Shown: in pieces, positions 45,873-54,909 of the stretch | Position numbering within the stretch: the stretch's first letter is position 1 | Layout of the letters: each line of letters opens with the position of its first letter | Assembly (NCBI GenBank): GCA_002356455.1 | Contig: AP017968.1 | Coordinates: 372,001 to 436,000, forward strand | DNA from: Fusobacterium varium | GTDB lineage: Bacteria > Fusobacteriota > Fusobacteriia > Fusobacteriales > Fusobacteriaceae | Direction: 5' to 3' | Length of the DNA stretch: 64,000 bases | Made by a program: the position numbers and the translations under genes | The notes under the pieces: model-generated | Seen by the model: only the letters and a program-made list of their open reading frames with translations | Told to the model about the DNA's origin: nothing | Database searches by the model: none

Positions 45873-45973
45873 TTGTGTATAAAGGACAATGTTTTGTGTG
45901 TATAAAAAAACATTTTGTGTTTAAAATAAAAAAATAAAAGAAATTATGATATTCTTTAGTTAAAGAATATCAT
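45873..45973 (+). promoter_or_regulatory. Phased repeats and palindrome upstream of the autotransporter gene
   Basis: TTGTGT occurs three times at exactly 21-bp spacing (45873, 45894, 45915), that is two helical turns apart. A perfect inverted repeat, ATGATATTCTTT and AAAGAATATCAT with a four-base spacer, lies at 45946-45973. Together they look like a multi-site regulator-binding region ahead of the gene at 46040. The regulator is unknown. Confidence 0.5.
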
Positions 45974-46039
45974 AAAAATAGACAAAGAAAGCTTAATTAA
46001 TTTTTATACTATAATTATTAAATACACAAGGAGGAGATT

Positions 46040-49000
46040 GTGATAAGAAGATTTTTTTATTTAACTATTTTATATTTACTTTCTTTTTTTAATCTTTCAG
46101 CAATTGAAGATCAGCTTATTTTAGATAAGAATGGAAAAGAGTTATTTAATTTAAGATTTTTTGATGAAGGAGAAAAAATAAAACTTGAAGATTTGGAAGA
46201 AATATCAACTTATTCATTAAATTCAGAAGAAAAAAAAGCAATTTTAGGTGCTGGTAAATATTGGAAAGATATTTTAAATACTAATAACAACTCTCTTTCA
46301 AAAATATTTATATATACAAGTAATGTTGAAAATGCCTCAGCATATAGTCCTAATATAGAAGATGGAATAGCTAAGGGAATGACACAGCTACAAGCAAAAA
46401 TACTAGGAAAACCATTTGATTATACTTCTGGCGAGCCAGTTGCTCTTATAGAAATCGGAAAAATGAATTTTAAAACTGGAGTACCTTCAGTCTTACCTAA
46501 TGTGGTAGGAGCTGATTTGTATGGAACAATGGTACATGAACTGGGACATGCATTGGGAATCTCTGGAACTGCTATTTTTGATAAAGATACAAATCAAGCA
46601 AAATTTGAAGATATTCCCTCAATTTTTGACAAAGGTTTAATTGATAACAGAGGAAGAAAAATATCTGAGACTACAGGAATTATTTCATATATTGATAATG
46701 ATAGAAATACAATAGGAAATCCAAATACAGATTTTGATGCTTCTGGAAATGTATACTTTACTGGAAAAAATGTAGCTGAAGTTTTAAAAGATAGTTCATT
46801 AAAAGGAGTTCCTATAAATGTAAGATTAGAAGGAGATACTCCAATTCCTGAACTTTCTCATTTAGAAATGGATAGAGGCTTAATGAGTCATCAACCGTAT
46901 TCAAATTATTCAACATTTATGGAAGCAGAATTAGCTGTACTTCAAGATATTGGTTACAGCATAGACAGAAGAAATTTCTTTGGTTATTCTGTATATGGAG
47001 ATAATTTAAATATTAATAATTATAATGGTTATTTCCTTAGAGATGAAAAAGGAGAAAAATATATTATAGGAAGGGCTAATACAGCTTCTTATGGAGTAGG
47101 GCTTCATGTTTATGGAAGCAATAATGAAATAGTCCAAAAGGCAGATATATTAACTTCTGGTATGGCAGGAACAGGGATACGTGTTGATGGAGTAAAAAAT
47201 AAAATAACTGTAGATAAAAATATTAAAATTAATGTTGATGGTGATTATGGAACTGGAATACTTATCGCATATGGAAAAGAACATAATATTACTAATAATG
47301 GGGAAATTAGAGCCAGAGGAAATCAAGGAATAGGTGTAAGATTTGATTTTGGTACTGGAAGTAATGGAAAGCATACAGCTTATTTAGGATCATATATTTT
47401 ATCAGCTGAGGGAAAAGATTTTTCTAACTCTTTAGCTCTTATAGATAATGAGAGTTTAAAGGTTAATGAAGTAGACGGAGCTCTGGTTGAAAACTTTAAT
47501 ACTTCAGGTTATATAGAAGGTAAGAATGCTTCTTTGTATATGTCTGATAATGTTTATGTAAAAAATATAAATATTTTTGATGGAGCTGTATTGAAAGGGA
47601 ATATAGTTTCTATGTACAACCCTAAAACATTATTTAATAATAACAATATTGCAACTGAAACGAATTTAAATTTAGGTGTTGATAAAAATAATCTTAATAA
47701 AGGTGACAGTAATTTTTCTTTTAGATTTGATGATAATATCATAGGAAAAAATATTGTTTTGAATATAAAAGGAGGAAAATCTTCTCTTAATGGTAATAAC
47801 GAAATTTTAAGGGCTGTAATAAATGATGGTGCTATATTATCTGGAAATGCTCAATATACTTTAGATGAAAATGAAAATTTTATTAATAAGGGGACTATTT
47901 CTCCTGGAAATATGATAGGGAAAATTGTGATTAAAGGAAACTATAAGCAGGAAAATGATGGAAAAATAAATATTGATTTTGATGGTAATGGAAATCATGA
48001 TATTCTTGAAATAATAGGAAATGCATATTTTTCAACAAATTCATCAATGAAATTAACTCCCCAAAAATCTTATTACAGTAAATCATTAAAAATTGATAAA
48101 AATGAATTTTTAAAAGTAGTAGGAATAAAAAATGGAGAGATAAATAATTTAATATTTGATGATAACATTTTTACTTCATCACCTACTATAAAAAGTGCAG
48201 CTTTTGATTCATCTTCTTCACAAATGACAGTTTTAAGAAATGAAAATCCCTATAGCAGATTTTCTCAAAATAGAAATACAAAAGATTTTGCTAAAGCAAT
48301 AGACAGAATATCAGATCAAGCTTCTGGACCAATAAAAGATTTAATAGGAGCATTGGATTTTTCTTCATCTGCAGCGATTTCTTCTGCCCTTTCTCAAGCA
48401 ACACCTAATATATATGGGAATAATATTATTGCTACATTTGAAGCAGAAAAAGAGTATTCAGCTTATATGAGAAATCAATTAATGACAGAAAATAATTATG
48501 AAAAAAATAAATCTTATGCTTTTGGAAAACTTTTTTATAAAGACAGCTGGCAGAAAGGAACAGGATATCTCATGGGATATGATTACAGAGATCAGGGTGT
48601 TATTACAGGAATAGAAAAAGCCTATGATGATAATTTAATTTTAGGAACTCATTTATTATTTAGCCAAAGTATTTTAAAAGGGCATACTGTAAATACTCCT
48701 AAAATAAAAAGTAAAAATATTCTTTTAGGGGTACATGGAAAATATTACCCTGATTATGGAAAAACTGGTTATTTATATGGAATAATTCGTGGAGGAATTC
48801 AAGAAAATAAATTGAGTAACAATATTAAATTTGATGAATATAAAAATAATACAAATAGTGATTGGAAGGTAATTAATGGTTCAAGTGTATTAGGATTTGG
48901 AAAAGATATTGAATATAAAAGATTTACTGTTACTCCATTAATAGAATTAGGATATGGTATTTTAAAAACAGAAAATACAAAAGACAGTAACTTAGGAATT

Positions 49001-49348
49001 AATATAGATTCCAAAACATATCATTCAGTTTATTCTAAAGTAGGAGGAAAACTTTCAAGCAGTAAAATACTTATTGGAGAAAATACAAAAGTAAGTGGAA
49101 ATATTCTTATGACATATAATCATGACTATATAAATGATTATTATGTTACTGGAAATATTGATAAAAATAAAAATTCTAATTTTAAAATACAAACTAAAAG
49201 ACCAGATAAAGATTATATAACTATTCAGGGAGGAACAACATTTTCTGTAAAAGACAATTTTGATATTACACTTGAAATAGGAACAGATTTATTCAAGCAT
49301 AAATCTACTTCTGTCAATACTTCATTGACATTTGAATTGGGATTGTAA
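46040..49348 (+). CDS. Type V autotransporter with a zinc-metalloprotease-like passenger
   Basis: The 1102-aa protein starts with GTG, supported by AAGGAGGAG seven bases upstream, and has a signal peptide (FFYLTILYLLSFFNLSA). The passenger carries HELGHALGIS (H166, E167, H170), a zinc HExxH motif with a metzincin-like glycine. A possible Met-turn follows at GLMSHQPYS (M282), then AVLQDIGYSID, as in matrixin-like peptidases. A beta-helix stretch with IN/GN repeats spans roughly 320-700. The C-terminal autotransporter barrel runs from about YAFGKLFYKDSW (826) to the terminal phenylalanine-containing strand SLTFELGL. It should be exported to the cell surface. The eleventh motif residue is glycine rather than the usual histidine or aspartate, so the third zinc ligand is unclear. 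Confidence 0.85.
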   Translation: MIRRFFYLTILYLLSFFNLSAIEDQLILDKNGKELFNLRFFDEGEKIKLEDLEEISTYSLNSEEKKAILGAGKYWKDILNTNNNSLSKIFIYTSNVENASAYSPNIEDGIAKGMTQLQAKILGKPFDYTSGEPVALIEIGKMNFKTGVPSVLPNVVGADLYGTMVHELGHALGISGTAIFDKDTNQAKFEDIPSIFDKGLIDNRGRKISETTGIISYIDNDRNTIGNPNTDFDASGNVYFTGKNVAEVLKDSSLKGVPINVRLEGDTPIPELSHLEMDRGLMSHQPYSNYSTFMEAELAVLQDIGYSIDRRNFFGYSVYGDNLNINNYNGYFLRDEKGEKYIIGRANTASYGVGLHVYGSNNEIVQKADILTSGMAGTGIRVDGVKNKITVDKNIKINVDGDYGTGILIAYGKEHNITNNGEIRARGNQGIGVRFDFGTGSNGKHTAYLGSYILSAEGKDFSNSLALIDNESLKVNEVDGALVENFNTSGYIEGKNASLYMSDNVYVKNINIFDGAVLKGNIVSMYNPKTLFNNNNIATETNLNLGVDKNNLNKGDSNFSFRFDDNIIGKNIVLNIKGGKSSLNGNNEILRAVINDGAILSGNAQYTLDENENFINKGTISPGNMIGKIVIKGNYKQENDGKINIDFDGNGNHDILEIIGNAYFSTNSSMKLTPQKSYYSKSLKIDKNEFLKVVGIKNGEINNLIFDDNIFTSSPTIKSAAFDSSSSQMTVLRNENPYSRFSQNRNTKDFAKAIDRISDQASGPIKDLIGALDFSSSAAISSALSQATPNIYGNNIIATFEAEKEYSAYMRNQLMTENNYEKNKSYAFGKLFYKDSWQKGTGYLMGYDYRDQGVITGIEKAYDDNLILGTHLLFSQSILKGHTVNTPKIKSKNILLGVHGKYYPDYGKTGYLYGIIRGGIQENKLSNNIKFDEYKNNTNSDWKVINGSSVLGFGKDIEYKRFTVTPLIELGYGILKTENTKDSNLGINIDSKTYHSVYSKVGGKLSSSKILIGENTKVSGNILMTYNHDYINDYYVTGNIDKNKNSNFKIQTKRPDKDYITIQGGTTFSVKDNFDITLEIGTDLFKHKSTSVNTSLTFELGL

Positions 49349-49378
49349 CTTTAATAAAAAATTGAAATAATAAAAATA

Positions 49379-49415
49379 AAAGGAAGACTCAATTAAATTT
49401 GATTCTTCTTTTTTA
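49379..49415 (+). terminator. Terminator of the autotransporter gene
   Basis: An imperfect stem is formed by GGAAGACTCAA and TTTGATTCTTC and is followed by TTTTTT. It lies about 40 bp after the stop. Confidence 0.65.
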
Positions 49416-49463
49416 TTGGTTATTTACATTAAAGTTATCCATTAATAATCTTACAAAAAAATT

Positions 49464-49513
49464 AACTTAAGATTTAGAAATTAAGTTGAAAATTATGATA
49501 TAAATGATATAAT
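49464..49513 (+). promoter_or_regulatory. pst promoter with an overlapping inverted repeat
   Basis: TTGAAA (49486-49491) and TATAAT (49508-49513) are 16 bp apart. The inverted repeat AACTTAA (49464-49470) and TTAAGTT (49481-49487) with a 10-bp spacer touches the -35 box. It is a candidate binding site for a phosphate-responsive regulator. Confidence 0.55.
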
Positions 49514-49548
49514 AACAAATAGAATTACAAAATTAAGGGGGAACTTAA

Positions 49549-50427
49549 ATGCAAAAAAAATTAATAAAAATGCTTTTGGGAGCTGCAGTATTTGGATTGT
49601 CTTTTGGAACTTTGACTGCAGAAGAATTTAAAGCACAAATAATGTTTAATGGATCTTCTTCACTAGCTCCTGTTATTTCAAAAATATCTACTGATTTTAT
49701 AGAGGAAAATGTAACTTGGGATAAAGTAGACCCTAGTTTTTCTAATAAAAATATAGCTATTTATGTATCTTCAGGTGGGTCAGGAGCTGGAGTTAAGAGT
49801 GTAATTGAAAAAGTAAGTGATTTTGGAATGGTAGCTAGACAAGTAAAAGATAGTGAAAAAGCTAAATTTCCTGAATACAGAGAGTTTGTGGTAGCATCAG
49901 ATGCTTTAACAGTATCAGTTAATAATGAAAACCCAATATTAAAATATACAAAAGAAATAGATGGAGAAACTTTAAGAAAAATATTTTCTGGAGAATACAA
50001 ATACTGGAATGATGTAGATAAAAGACTTGAAAAGAAAGAAATCATAGTTGTGACTAGAGATCTTGGTGGAGGGGCTCACGAAGTATTCCAAAATGTAATC
50101 ATGGGAAAAACTGATGTAAAAGATGATGCTATTCAAGCACCTTCTATGGGAGCTTTAGCAGCAAAATTAGTAGAAAACAAATATGCTATTGGATATGCTT
50201 CATTTGGTATGTACAATCAAAATAAAGATAAAATAACTGCATTAGTTGTAGATGGTGCAGCACCAACTGTTGAAAATATTGTATCTGGTAAATATAAAAT
50301 TCAAAGACCTCTATTATTTATTAAAAATGGAGAACCTACTCCTCAGGAAAAAGCATTTATTGATTATATATTTTCAGAAAAAGGAATGGATGCTGTAAGT
50401 AAAAGTGGTTATATTCCTGTAAAATAG
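49549..50427 (+). CDS. pstS: Phosphate ABC transporter, periplasmic binding protein
   Basis: The 292-aa protein has a signal peptide (LIKMLLGAAVFGLSFGTLTA) and the PstS fold with FNGSSSLAPVISKIS, the phosphate-loop-like SSGGSGAGVKSV, and VTRDLGGGAHEVFQN. It captures phosphate outside the inner membrane for PstCAB. A GGGGGA site precedes the ATG. The hairpin after the gene would lower expression of the permease genes relative to the binding protein, as usual for such operons. Confidence 0.92.
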   Translation: MQKKLIKMLLGAAVFGLSFGTLTAEEFKAQIMFNGSSSLAPVISKISTDFIEENVTWDKVDPSFSNKNIAIYVSSGGSGAGVKSVIEKVSDFGMVARQVKDSEKAKFPEYREFVVASDALTVSVNNENPILKYTKEIDGETLRKIFSGEYKYWNDVDKRLEKKEIIVVTRDLGGGAHEVFQNVIMGKTDVKDDAIQAPSMGALAAKLVENKYAIGYASFGMYNQNKDKITALVVDGAAPTVENIVSGKYKIQRPLLFIKNGEPTPQEKAFIDYIFSEKGMDAVSKSGYIPVK

Positions 50428-50441
50428 TAAATGATGTAAGG

Positions 50442-50476
50442 ATGGCTCATTTTTATAGATATTGAGCCATTTTTTA
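50442..50476 (+). terminator. Partial terminator between pstS and pstC
   Basis: ATGGCTCA and TGAGCCAT form the stem, followed by TTTTTATATTT. Because pstC starts 20 bp later, this is likely a leaky intra-operon terminator. Confidence 0.75.
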
Positions 50477-50497
50477 TATTTATCAAGGAGGAAAGAA

Positions 50498-51364
50498 ATG
50501 CTGTTTTGGAAAAAATATGATAAAATATTTGCTGGCGTATTAAAAATTGCAGCATTAGTATCTTTTTTTATCATTTCCTTTATAATAATTTTTATATTAA
50601 AAGAGAGTCTTCCTTTATTTAAAGAAATTGGATTAAAAGAATTTATTTTAGGAAGAAGATGGAAACCTATGTCTGTAAGTGGGCAGTATTTAGGAATACT
50701 TCCTATTATATCTGCTACTCTCTATGTTTCTTTTACAGCTGTTTTTATTGCACTTCCTGTTGGTATAGGATGCAGTATTTTTCTTTCATGTGTATTTCCT
50801 TCAAAAATTAGGAATGTATTAAAACCTTATGTAGATATATTAGCTGGAGTTCCTTCAGTTATCTATGGCTTTATGGGACTTGTAATACTTGTAAAATTTT
50901 TTGAGAGTATGGGAATGGCTACAGGGGAAACAGTTCTTGCTGGTGGAATACTTCTTTCTATTATGATACTTCCTTTTATGATATCTATATGTGAAGAAAA
51001 TATGGGAGAAACAAGAAAAAAATATGAAAAAATATCTGAGGCAATGGGAGTATCTAAATGGTATATGGTGAGTGAAATAATACTTCCTCTTTCTTTAAAA
51101 AGTATAATCATCAGTATAATATTATCGCTGGGAAGAGCCATGGGAGAAACTATGGCGGTAATGATGGTAATAGGGAATGCTCCTATTTTTCCCAAATTAA
51201 TGGGAAAAGCTCAAACTATATCTTCATTGATAGCTCTAGAAATGGGAATGGCAGAGGTAGGCAGTTTACATTATAGTGCTTTGTTTGCTTCAGGATTTAT
51301 TTTAATGATGATGATATTCTGTATTAATATATTTATAAATTATCTAAAGAAGAAATTTCTCTAG
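50498..51364 (+). CDS. pstC: Phosphate ABC transporter permease PstC
   Basis: This 288-aa inner-membrane protein has about six membrane segments and the permease loop ISEAMGVSKWYMVSEIILPLS, shortened here as EAMGVSKWYMV, plus GRAMGETMAVMMVIGN, typical of PstC. The ATG at 50498 is chosen because AAGGAGGAA lies just upstream; the longer frame from 50462 would begin inside the terminator stem. It ends nine bases before pstA. Confidence 0.92.
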   Translation: MLFWKKYDKIFAGVLKIAALVSFFIISFIIIFILKESLPLFKEIGLKEFILGRRWKPMSVSGQYLGILPIISATLYVSFTAVFIALPVGIGCSIFLSCVFPSKIRNVLKPYVDILAGVPSVIYGFMGLVILVKFFESMGMATGETVLAGGILLSIMILPFMISICEENMGETRKKYEKISEAMGVSKWYMVSEIILPLSLKSIIISIILSLGRAMGETMAVMMVIGNAPIFPKLMGKAQTISSLIALEMGMAEVGSLHYSALFASGFILMMMIFCINIFINYLKKKFL

Positions 51365-51373
51365 GAGGCTGTT

Positions 51374-52195
51374 GTGAGACTAAAAGAGAATATAATAAGA
51401 ATATGGGCATATGGAAGTGGACTTTTAGTAATATTTCTTGTGTTCTATATATTTGGATATATATTTTGGAAGGGATATAATTCTATAAATTGGGAATTTA
51501 TCACAGATGTTCCTAAAGGAATGATACTGGGAACTGAAGGAGGAATAGCTCCAGCTATTATAGGAAGTTTTCTTTCTACAAGTATTGCTTGTGCTATAGC
51601 AGGTATCTTTGGAATCTGTACAGGAATATATTTAGAGTTTTATACTGAGAATAAAAAAATGAAAGCAATGATACAAACAATAATACAATGTATGGGAGGA
51701 GTCCCTTCAATAGTATTAGGGCTGTTTGGGTATACAATGTTTGTACTGCATTTAGGGCTGGGAAGGTCAGTAATTTCAGGTGGGCTGACATTGGGGATAA
51801 TGATATTTCCAGTAGTAGAAACGAGAATAGAGAAAGCATTCAAAGAAGTAGATGAAAATTTAATAAAAGCATCATATTCCATGGGGATATCGAAAGTATA
51901 TACTATAGTGAAAATTGTTATTCCACTATGCAGAGACAGAATAATATCAGCTCTTATTTTAGCATTTGGATATGCAGTTGGAGCCACAGCTCCAATAATG
52001 TTTTGTATGGCTGTAATAAATTCTCCTGTGTCTTTTAATATAACAAAACCATCAATGTCTCTTTCATATCATCTGTATATACTTCTGACTCAGGGAATAT
52101 CCACTGAGAAAGCATATGGAACAGCTTTTGTACTGATGCTGGTATTACTTAGTGTGATTATACTTAGCCAGATACTTTTAAGGAAAAGGAAGTGA
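51374..52195 (+). CDS. pstA: Phosphate ABC transporter permease PstA
   Basis: The 273-aa protein has about six membrane segments, GGIAPAIIGSFLST near the start, SYSMGISKVYTIVKIVIP as the coupling loop, and FGYAVGATAPIMF. It starts with GTG, with TAGGAGG overlapping the pstC stop. It ends in TGA four bases before pstB, so pstCAB are tightly coupled. Confidence 0.92.
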   Translation: MRLKENIIRIWAYGSGLLVIFLVFYIFGYIFWKGYNSINWEFITDVPKGMILGTEGGIAPAIIGSFLSTSIACAIAGIFGICTGIYLEFYTENKKMKAMIQTIIQCMGGVPSIVLGLFGYTMFVLHLGLGRSVISGGLTLGIMIFPVVETRIEKAFKEVDENLIKASYSMGISKVYTIVKIVIPLCRDRIISALILAFGYAVGATAPIMFCMAVINSPVSFNITKPSMSLSYHLYILLTQGISTEKAYGTAFVLMLVLLSVIILSQILLRKRK

Positions 52196-52199
52196 AATA

Positions 52200-52949
52200 G
52201 TGGAAAATATACTAGAAATAAAAAATCTCTTTGTATACTATGGAGAAAAGAAAATATTAAAAAATATTAATATGTCTATAAAGAAAAATAAAATAATTTC
52301 CATAATAGGTCCTTCTGGCTGTGGAAAATCAACTTTTCTTAAAACTATTAATTGTATGATAAATGATGAAGAGGATTCTAAAGTAGAAGGAGCAATTTTT
52401 TTTAATGGAAATAATAGTGCTGATATTGATAAGGAAAAATTAAGAAAAGAAATAGGAATAGTTTTTCAAACTCCATCTCCATTTCCCTTTTCAATATATA
52501 AGAATATGACTTATGCACCTATTTATTATGGCATAAAAAATAAAGAAGAACTTGATAAATTGGTAAAAAAGAAATTGGAAGAAGTAGGGCTATATGATGA
52601 AGTAAAAAATGATATAAAAAAATCCGCCTTGAAATTGAGTGGAGGACAACAGCAGAGATTATGTATTGCTAGAAGTCTCAGTGTGAACCCAGAAGTATTA
52701 CTTTTAGATGAGCCTTGTTCTGCATTGGATATACAAAATACGATGAAAATAGAGGAGCTCCTTCTTAAGCTTGCCGAGAGATATACTATTGTTATAGTTA
52801 CACACAATCTTTTTCAGGCTAAGAGAATATCTGATTATACAGGTTTTTTCTTGGATGGTCAGTTGATAGAATTTGATACAACAGAAAAGATATTCAATAA
52901 TCCAGAAGATGAGAGAACTAAAAAATATATTTCAGGTATATTTGGATAA
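52200..52949 (+). CDS. pstB: Phosphate ABC transporter ATPase PstB
   Basis: This 249-aa ATPase has Walker A GPSGCGKST, the Q-loop IVFQTPSPFPFSIY, the ABC signature KLSGGQQQRLCIARSL and Walker B VLLLDEPCSALD, with the PstB-typical NPSPF-like loop reading TPSPFPF. The start is GTG at 52200. No phoU gene follows, unlike many pst operons; a strong terminator ends the unit. Confidence 0.94.
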   Translation: MENILEIKNLFVYYGEKKILKNINMSIKKNKIISIIGPSGCGKSTFLKTINCMINDEEDSKVEGAIFFNGNNSADIDKEKLRKEIGIVFQTPSPFPFSIYKNMTYAPIYYGIKNKEELDKLVKKKLEEVGLYDEVKNDIKKSALKLSGGQQQRLCIARSLSVNPEVLLLDEPCSALDIQNTMKIEELLLKLAERYTIVIVTHNLFQAKRISDYTGFFLDGQLIEFDTTEKIFNNPEDERTKKYISGIFG

Positions 52950-52960
52950 TAGTTTGTGGA

Positions 52961-53005
52961 AAAAGTATATGTATTTTAATTTTAAACTAAAATACATATA
53001 CTTTT
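52961..53005. terminator. Bidirectional terminator between pstB and the GntR gene
   Basis: AAAAGTATATGTATTTTA and its exact complement (52988-53005) form an 18-bp stem. The two genes converge here, and T-rich sequence follows in both directions. Confidence 0.85.
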
Positions 53006-53008
53006 ATT

Positions 53009-53746
53009 TTATTTACTATATCGAATATTATTCAAGTGAAAACGATAATGTTCTGAATTTATAAACTGTTTTCCAATATGAACAAGCCTCTTTTTGTCAT
53101 CATACATTTGAGTATAAAGAAAGAAAAGAGGCTCTCCATTTGATAACTGCATCAAAGGAGCAATGTCACTTCCAGCACAAACTATGTCTATATACGAATT
53201 ATTTGAAGAATCAACCTTTATACCATATTTATTCTTTAAAAGGGAATAAAGAGAAGTAGTTAAAGGCTCAGAAATCAGAAAGTCAAACTTAGGGTATGGA
53301 AAATAGTTATTTTCACACATTATAGGAAAACCATCTGCAAATCTGATCCGTTGTATAAATAAGATCTTTTCACTTTTTTTTAATCCCATTTCTTTTATTT
53401 GTTCTTCTGTAGGTACAAGAATTTCCTTTTTGGTAACAATACTTGAAGGAATCATCCCATTTATTTCACAAGATTCAGTAAAACTTAATAGATTATCAAT
53501 CTTTCTTTGTATTTTATTCTGCTGCACAAATGTACCCTTACCTTGTTTTTTTAATAATAGTCCTTCTTTAACTAATTCTTCAACAGCTTTTCTTATTGTG
53601 ATTCTACTGACTTTATAAATTTCACTCAATTCAATCTCAGTAGGTATTTTTTCTCCATGAATAAGAGTTCCTTTTTTTATGGAGTTTTTTAATTCTTCTT
53701 TGAGTTGTTTATATAAAGGTATTTTTGTATTTGAAGTTAATATCAT
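53009..53746 (-). CDS. GntR-family regulator with UTRA ligand domain (FrlR-like)
   Basis: The 245-aa protein has an N-terminal winged helix (PLYKQLKEELKNSI, IPTEIELSEIYKVSR, ITIRKAVEELVKEG) and a C-terminal UTRA effector domain with ILFIQRIRFADGFPIMCE and YTQMYDD. HutC/FrlR-type members sense a sugar phosphate or amino-acid derivative and repress adjacent genes. It is divergent from the frlB-like gene, and a perfect palindrome lies in that gene's promoter. The ATG has TAAGGAGA upstream. Confidence 0.9.
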   Translation of the reverse strand: MILTSNTKIPLYKQLKEELKNSIKKGTLIHGEKIPTEIELSEIYKVSRITIRKAVEELVKEGLLLKKQGKGTFVQQNKIQRKIDNLLSFTESCEINGMIPSSIVTKKEILVPTEEQIKEMGLKKSEKILFIQRIRFADGFPIMCENNYFPYPKFDFLISEPLTTSLYSLLKNKYGIKVDSSNNSYIDIVCAGSDIAPLMQLSNGEPLFFLYTQMYDDKKRLVHIGKQFINSEHYRFHLNNIRYSK

Positions 53747-53860
53747 ACTAAATCTCCTTAAATTACTGAATATATCATACTTATATTATTATACTATGTA
53801 ATTTAATAAACAACAAGAAAATTCATCATAAGATGTTATATAATAAATAAAAAAATATTA

Positions 53861-53889
53861 TTGTTTATAACGTTATATTATGATATAGT
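53861..53889 (+). promoter_or_regulatory. Promoter of the frlB-like gene with operator palindrome
   Basis: TTGTTT (53861-53866) and TATAGT (53884-53889) are 17 bp apart. The perfect 12-bp palindrome TATAACGTTATA (53866-53877) lies between them. A GntR dimer bound there would block polymerase. Confidence 0.6.
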
Positions 53890-53924
53890 TATATTATAAA
53901 ATTTTAGTTGGAAAAGGAGTAAAA

Positions 53925-54893
53925 ATGAAGTCAAAAGAAATCATAAAAAAAATCTTAGATGAAAAAAAAAGTATTAAAAATATATATTTTATAGCATGTG
54001 GAGGATCTTTAGTTGACCTTTATCCGGGATTTTATTTTATACAGACTGAATCATCTTCTATAAATTCATCATGGTACACTGCTAAAGAATTTGCTGTAAA
54101 TCCTCCAAAAACCTTGGGAGAAAATAGTCTGATTATAGCAGTATCACATGGAGGAAATACAAAGGAAACTGTTGAAGCAGCAAGAGTTGGAAAAAATGCT
54201 GGAGCATCAGTTGTTGCTTTAACTCATAATAAAGATTCTATATGTGGAGGCGATGAGTTTATATCATGGATATATGACTGGTCTTTTGATATAGATGAGA
54301 AAGATAAACCTCAAGGAATAGTTCTTTCATTATTAAATGAGCTTTTGTATAAGCAAGAAGAAGATTATAAGTTATATGAGGTTATTTCAGATGGGTTGGA
54401 AAAAATAGATTCAATAGTTAAAGATGCAGTTAAAAAAATTAAAAATTCATCATGGCTTTTTGCAGAAAAGTATTGGAATGAACCATTTCTTTATATTATG
54501 GCCTCAGGAGCTTCGTATTCACAGGGATATGGTTTTGCTATATGCTCATTGCAAGAAATGCAGTGGATAGATTGCTGCTATCTTCATTCAGGAGAATATT
54601 TTCATGGACCATTTGAAGTAACAGATGAAGAACATCTTTATATTCTTTTAATGAGTAAAGGAAAGAATAGAATAATGGATGAAAGAGCATTTAAATTTTT
54701 AGAAAAATATGGGAAAAAATATGAGGTTATAGATGCAGAGCAGTTAGGAATTGGAAAAATAGATGATACATGTGTTGAATATTTCAATCCAATATTATTT
54801 TATGCAATGTCAGTAGTATATCGTACTGCTCTTCAAAATAAACGTAATCATCCTTTAGATATGAGGCGTTATATGGGAATTGTAGAATATTAA
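53925..54893 (+). CDS. frlB: SIS-domain deglycase, FrlB-like (fructoselysine-6-phosphate type)
   Basis: The 322-aa protein has two SIS domains: NIYFIACGGSLVDLYPG with VSHGGNTKETVEAAR, and YIMASGASYSQGYGFAIC with YLHSGEYFHGPFEV. The GEYFHGPFE segment and overall length match FrlB and GfrF-type deglycases, which split fructoselysine- or glucoselysine-6-phosphate into sugar phosphate and lysine. A GGAAAAGGAG site precedes the ATG. It is followed by a FrlD-like kinase that would supply its substrate. Which Amadori compound is used cannot be told here. Confidence 0.85.
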   Translation: MKSKEIIKKILDEKKSIKNIYFIACGGSLVDLYPGFYFIQTESSSINSSWYTAKEFAVNPPKTLGENSLIIAVSHGGNTKETVEAARVGKNAGASVVALTHNKDSICGGDEFISWIYDWSFDIDEKDKPQGIVLSLLNELLYKQEEDYKLYEVISDGLEKIDSIVKDAVKKIKNSSWLFAEKYWNEPFLYIMASGASYSQGYGFAICSLQEMQWIDCCYLHSGEYFHGPFEVTDEEHLYILLMSKGKNRIMDERAFKFLEKYGKKYEVIDAEQLGIGKIDDTCVEYFNPILFYAMSVVYRTALQNKRNHPLDMRRYMGIVEY

Positions 54894-54909
54894 AATTATG
54901 AGGTGGATT

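Noticed and set aside
45873-45920. Replication iterons
   Set aside because: The three TTGTGT sites are regularly spaced but no replication initiator gene is nearby; a gene-regulatory site is more likely.
50462-50497. Longer start for pstC
   Set aside because: The extra codons lie within a terminator stem, and the good ribosome site is before 50498.
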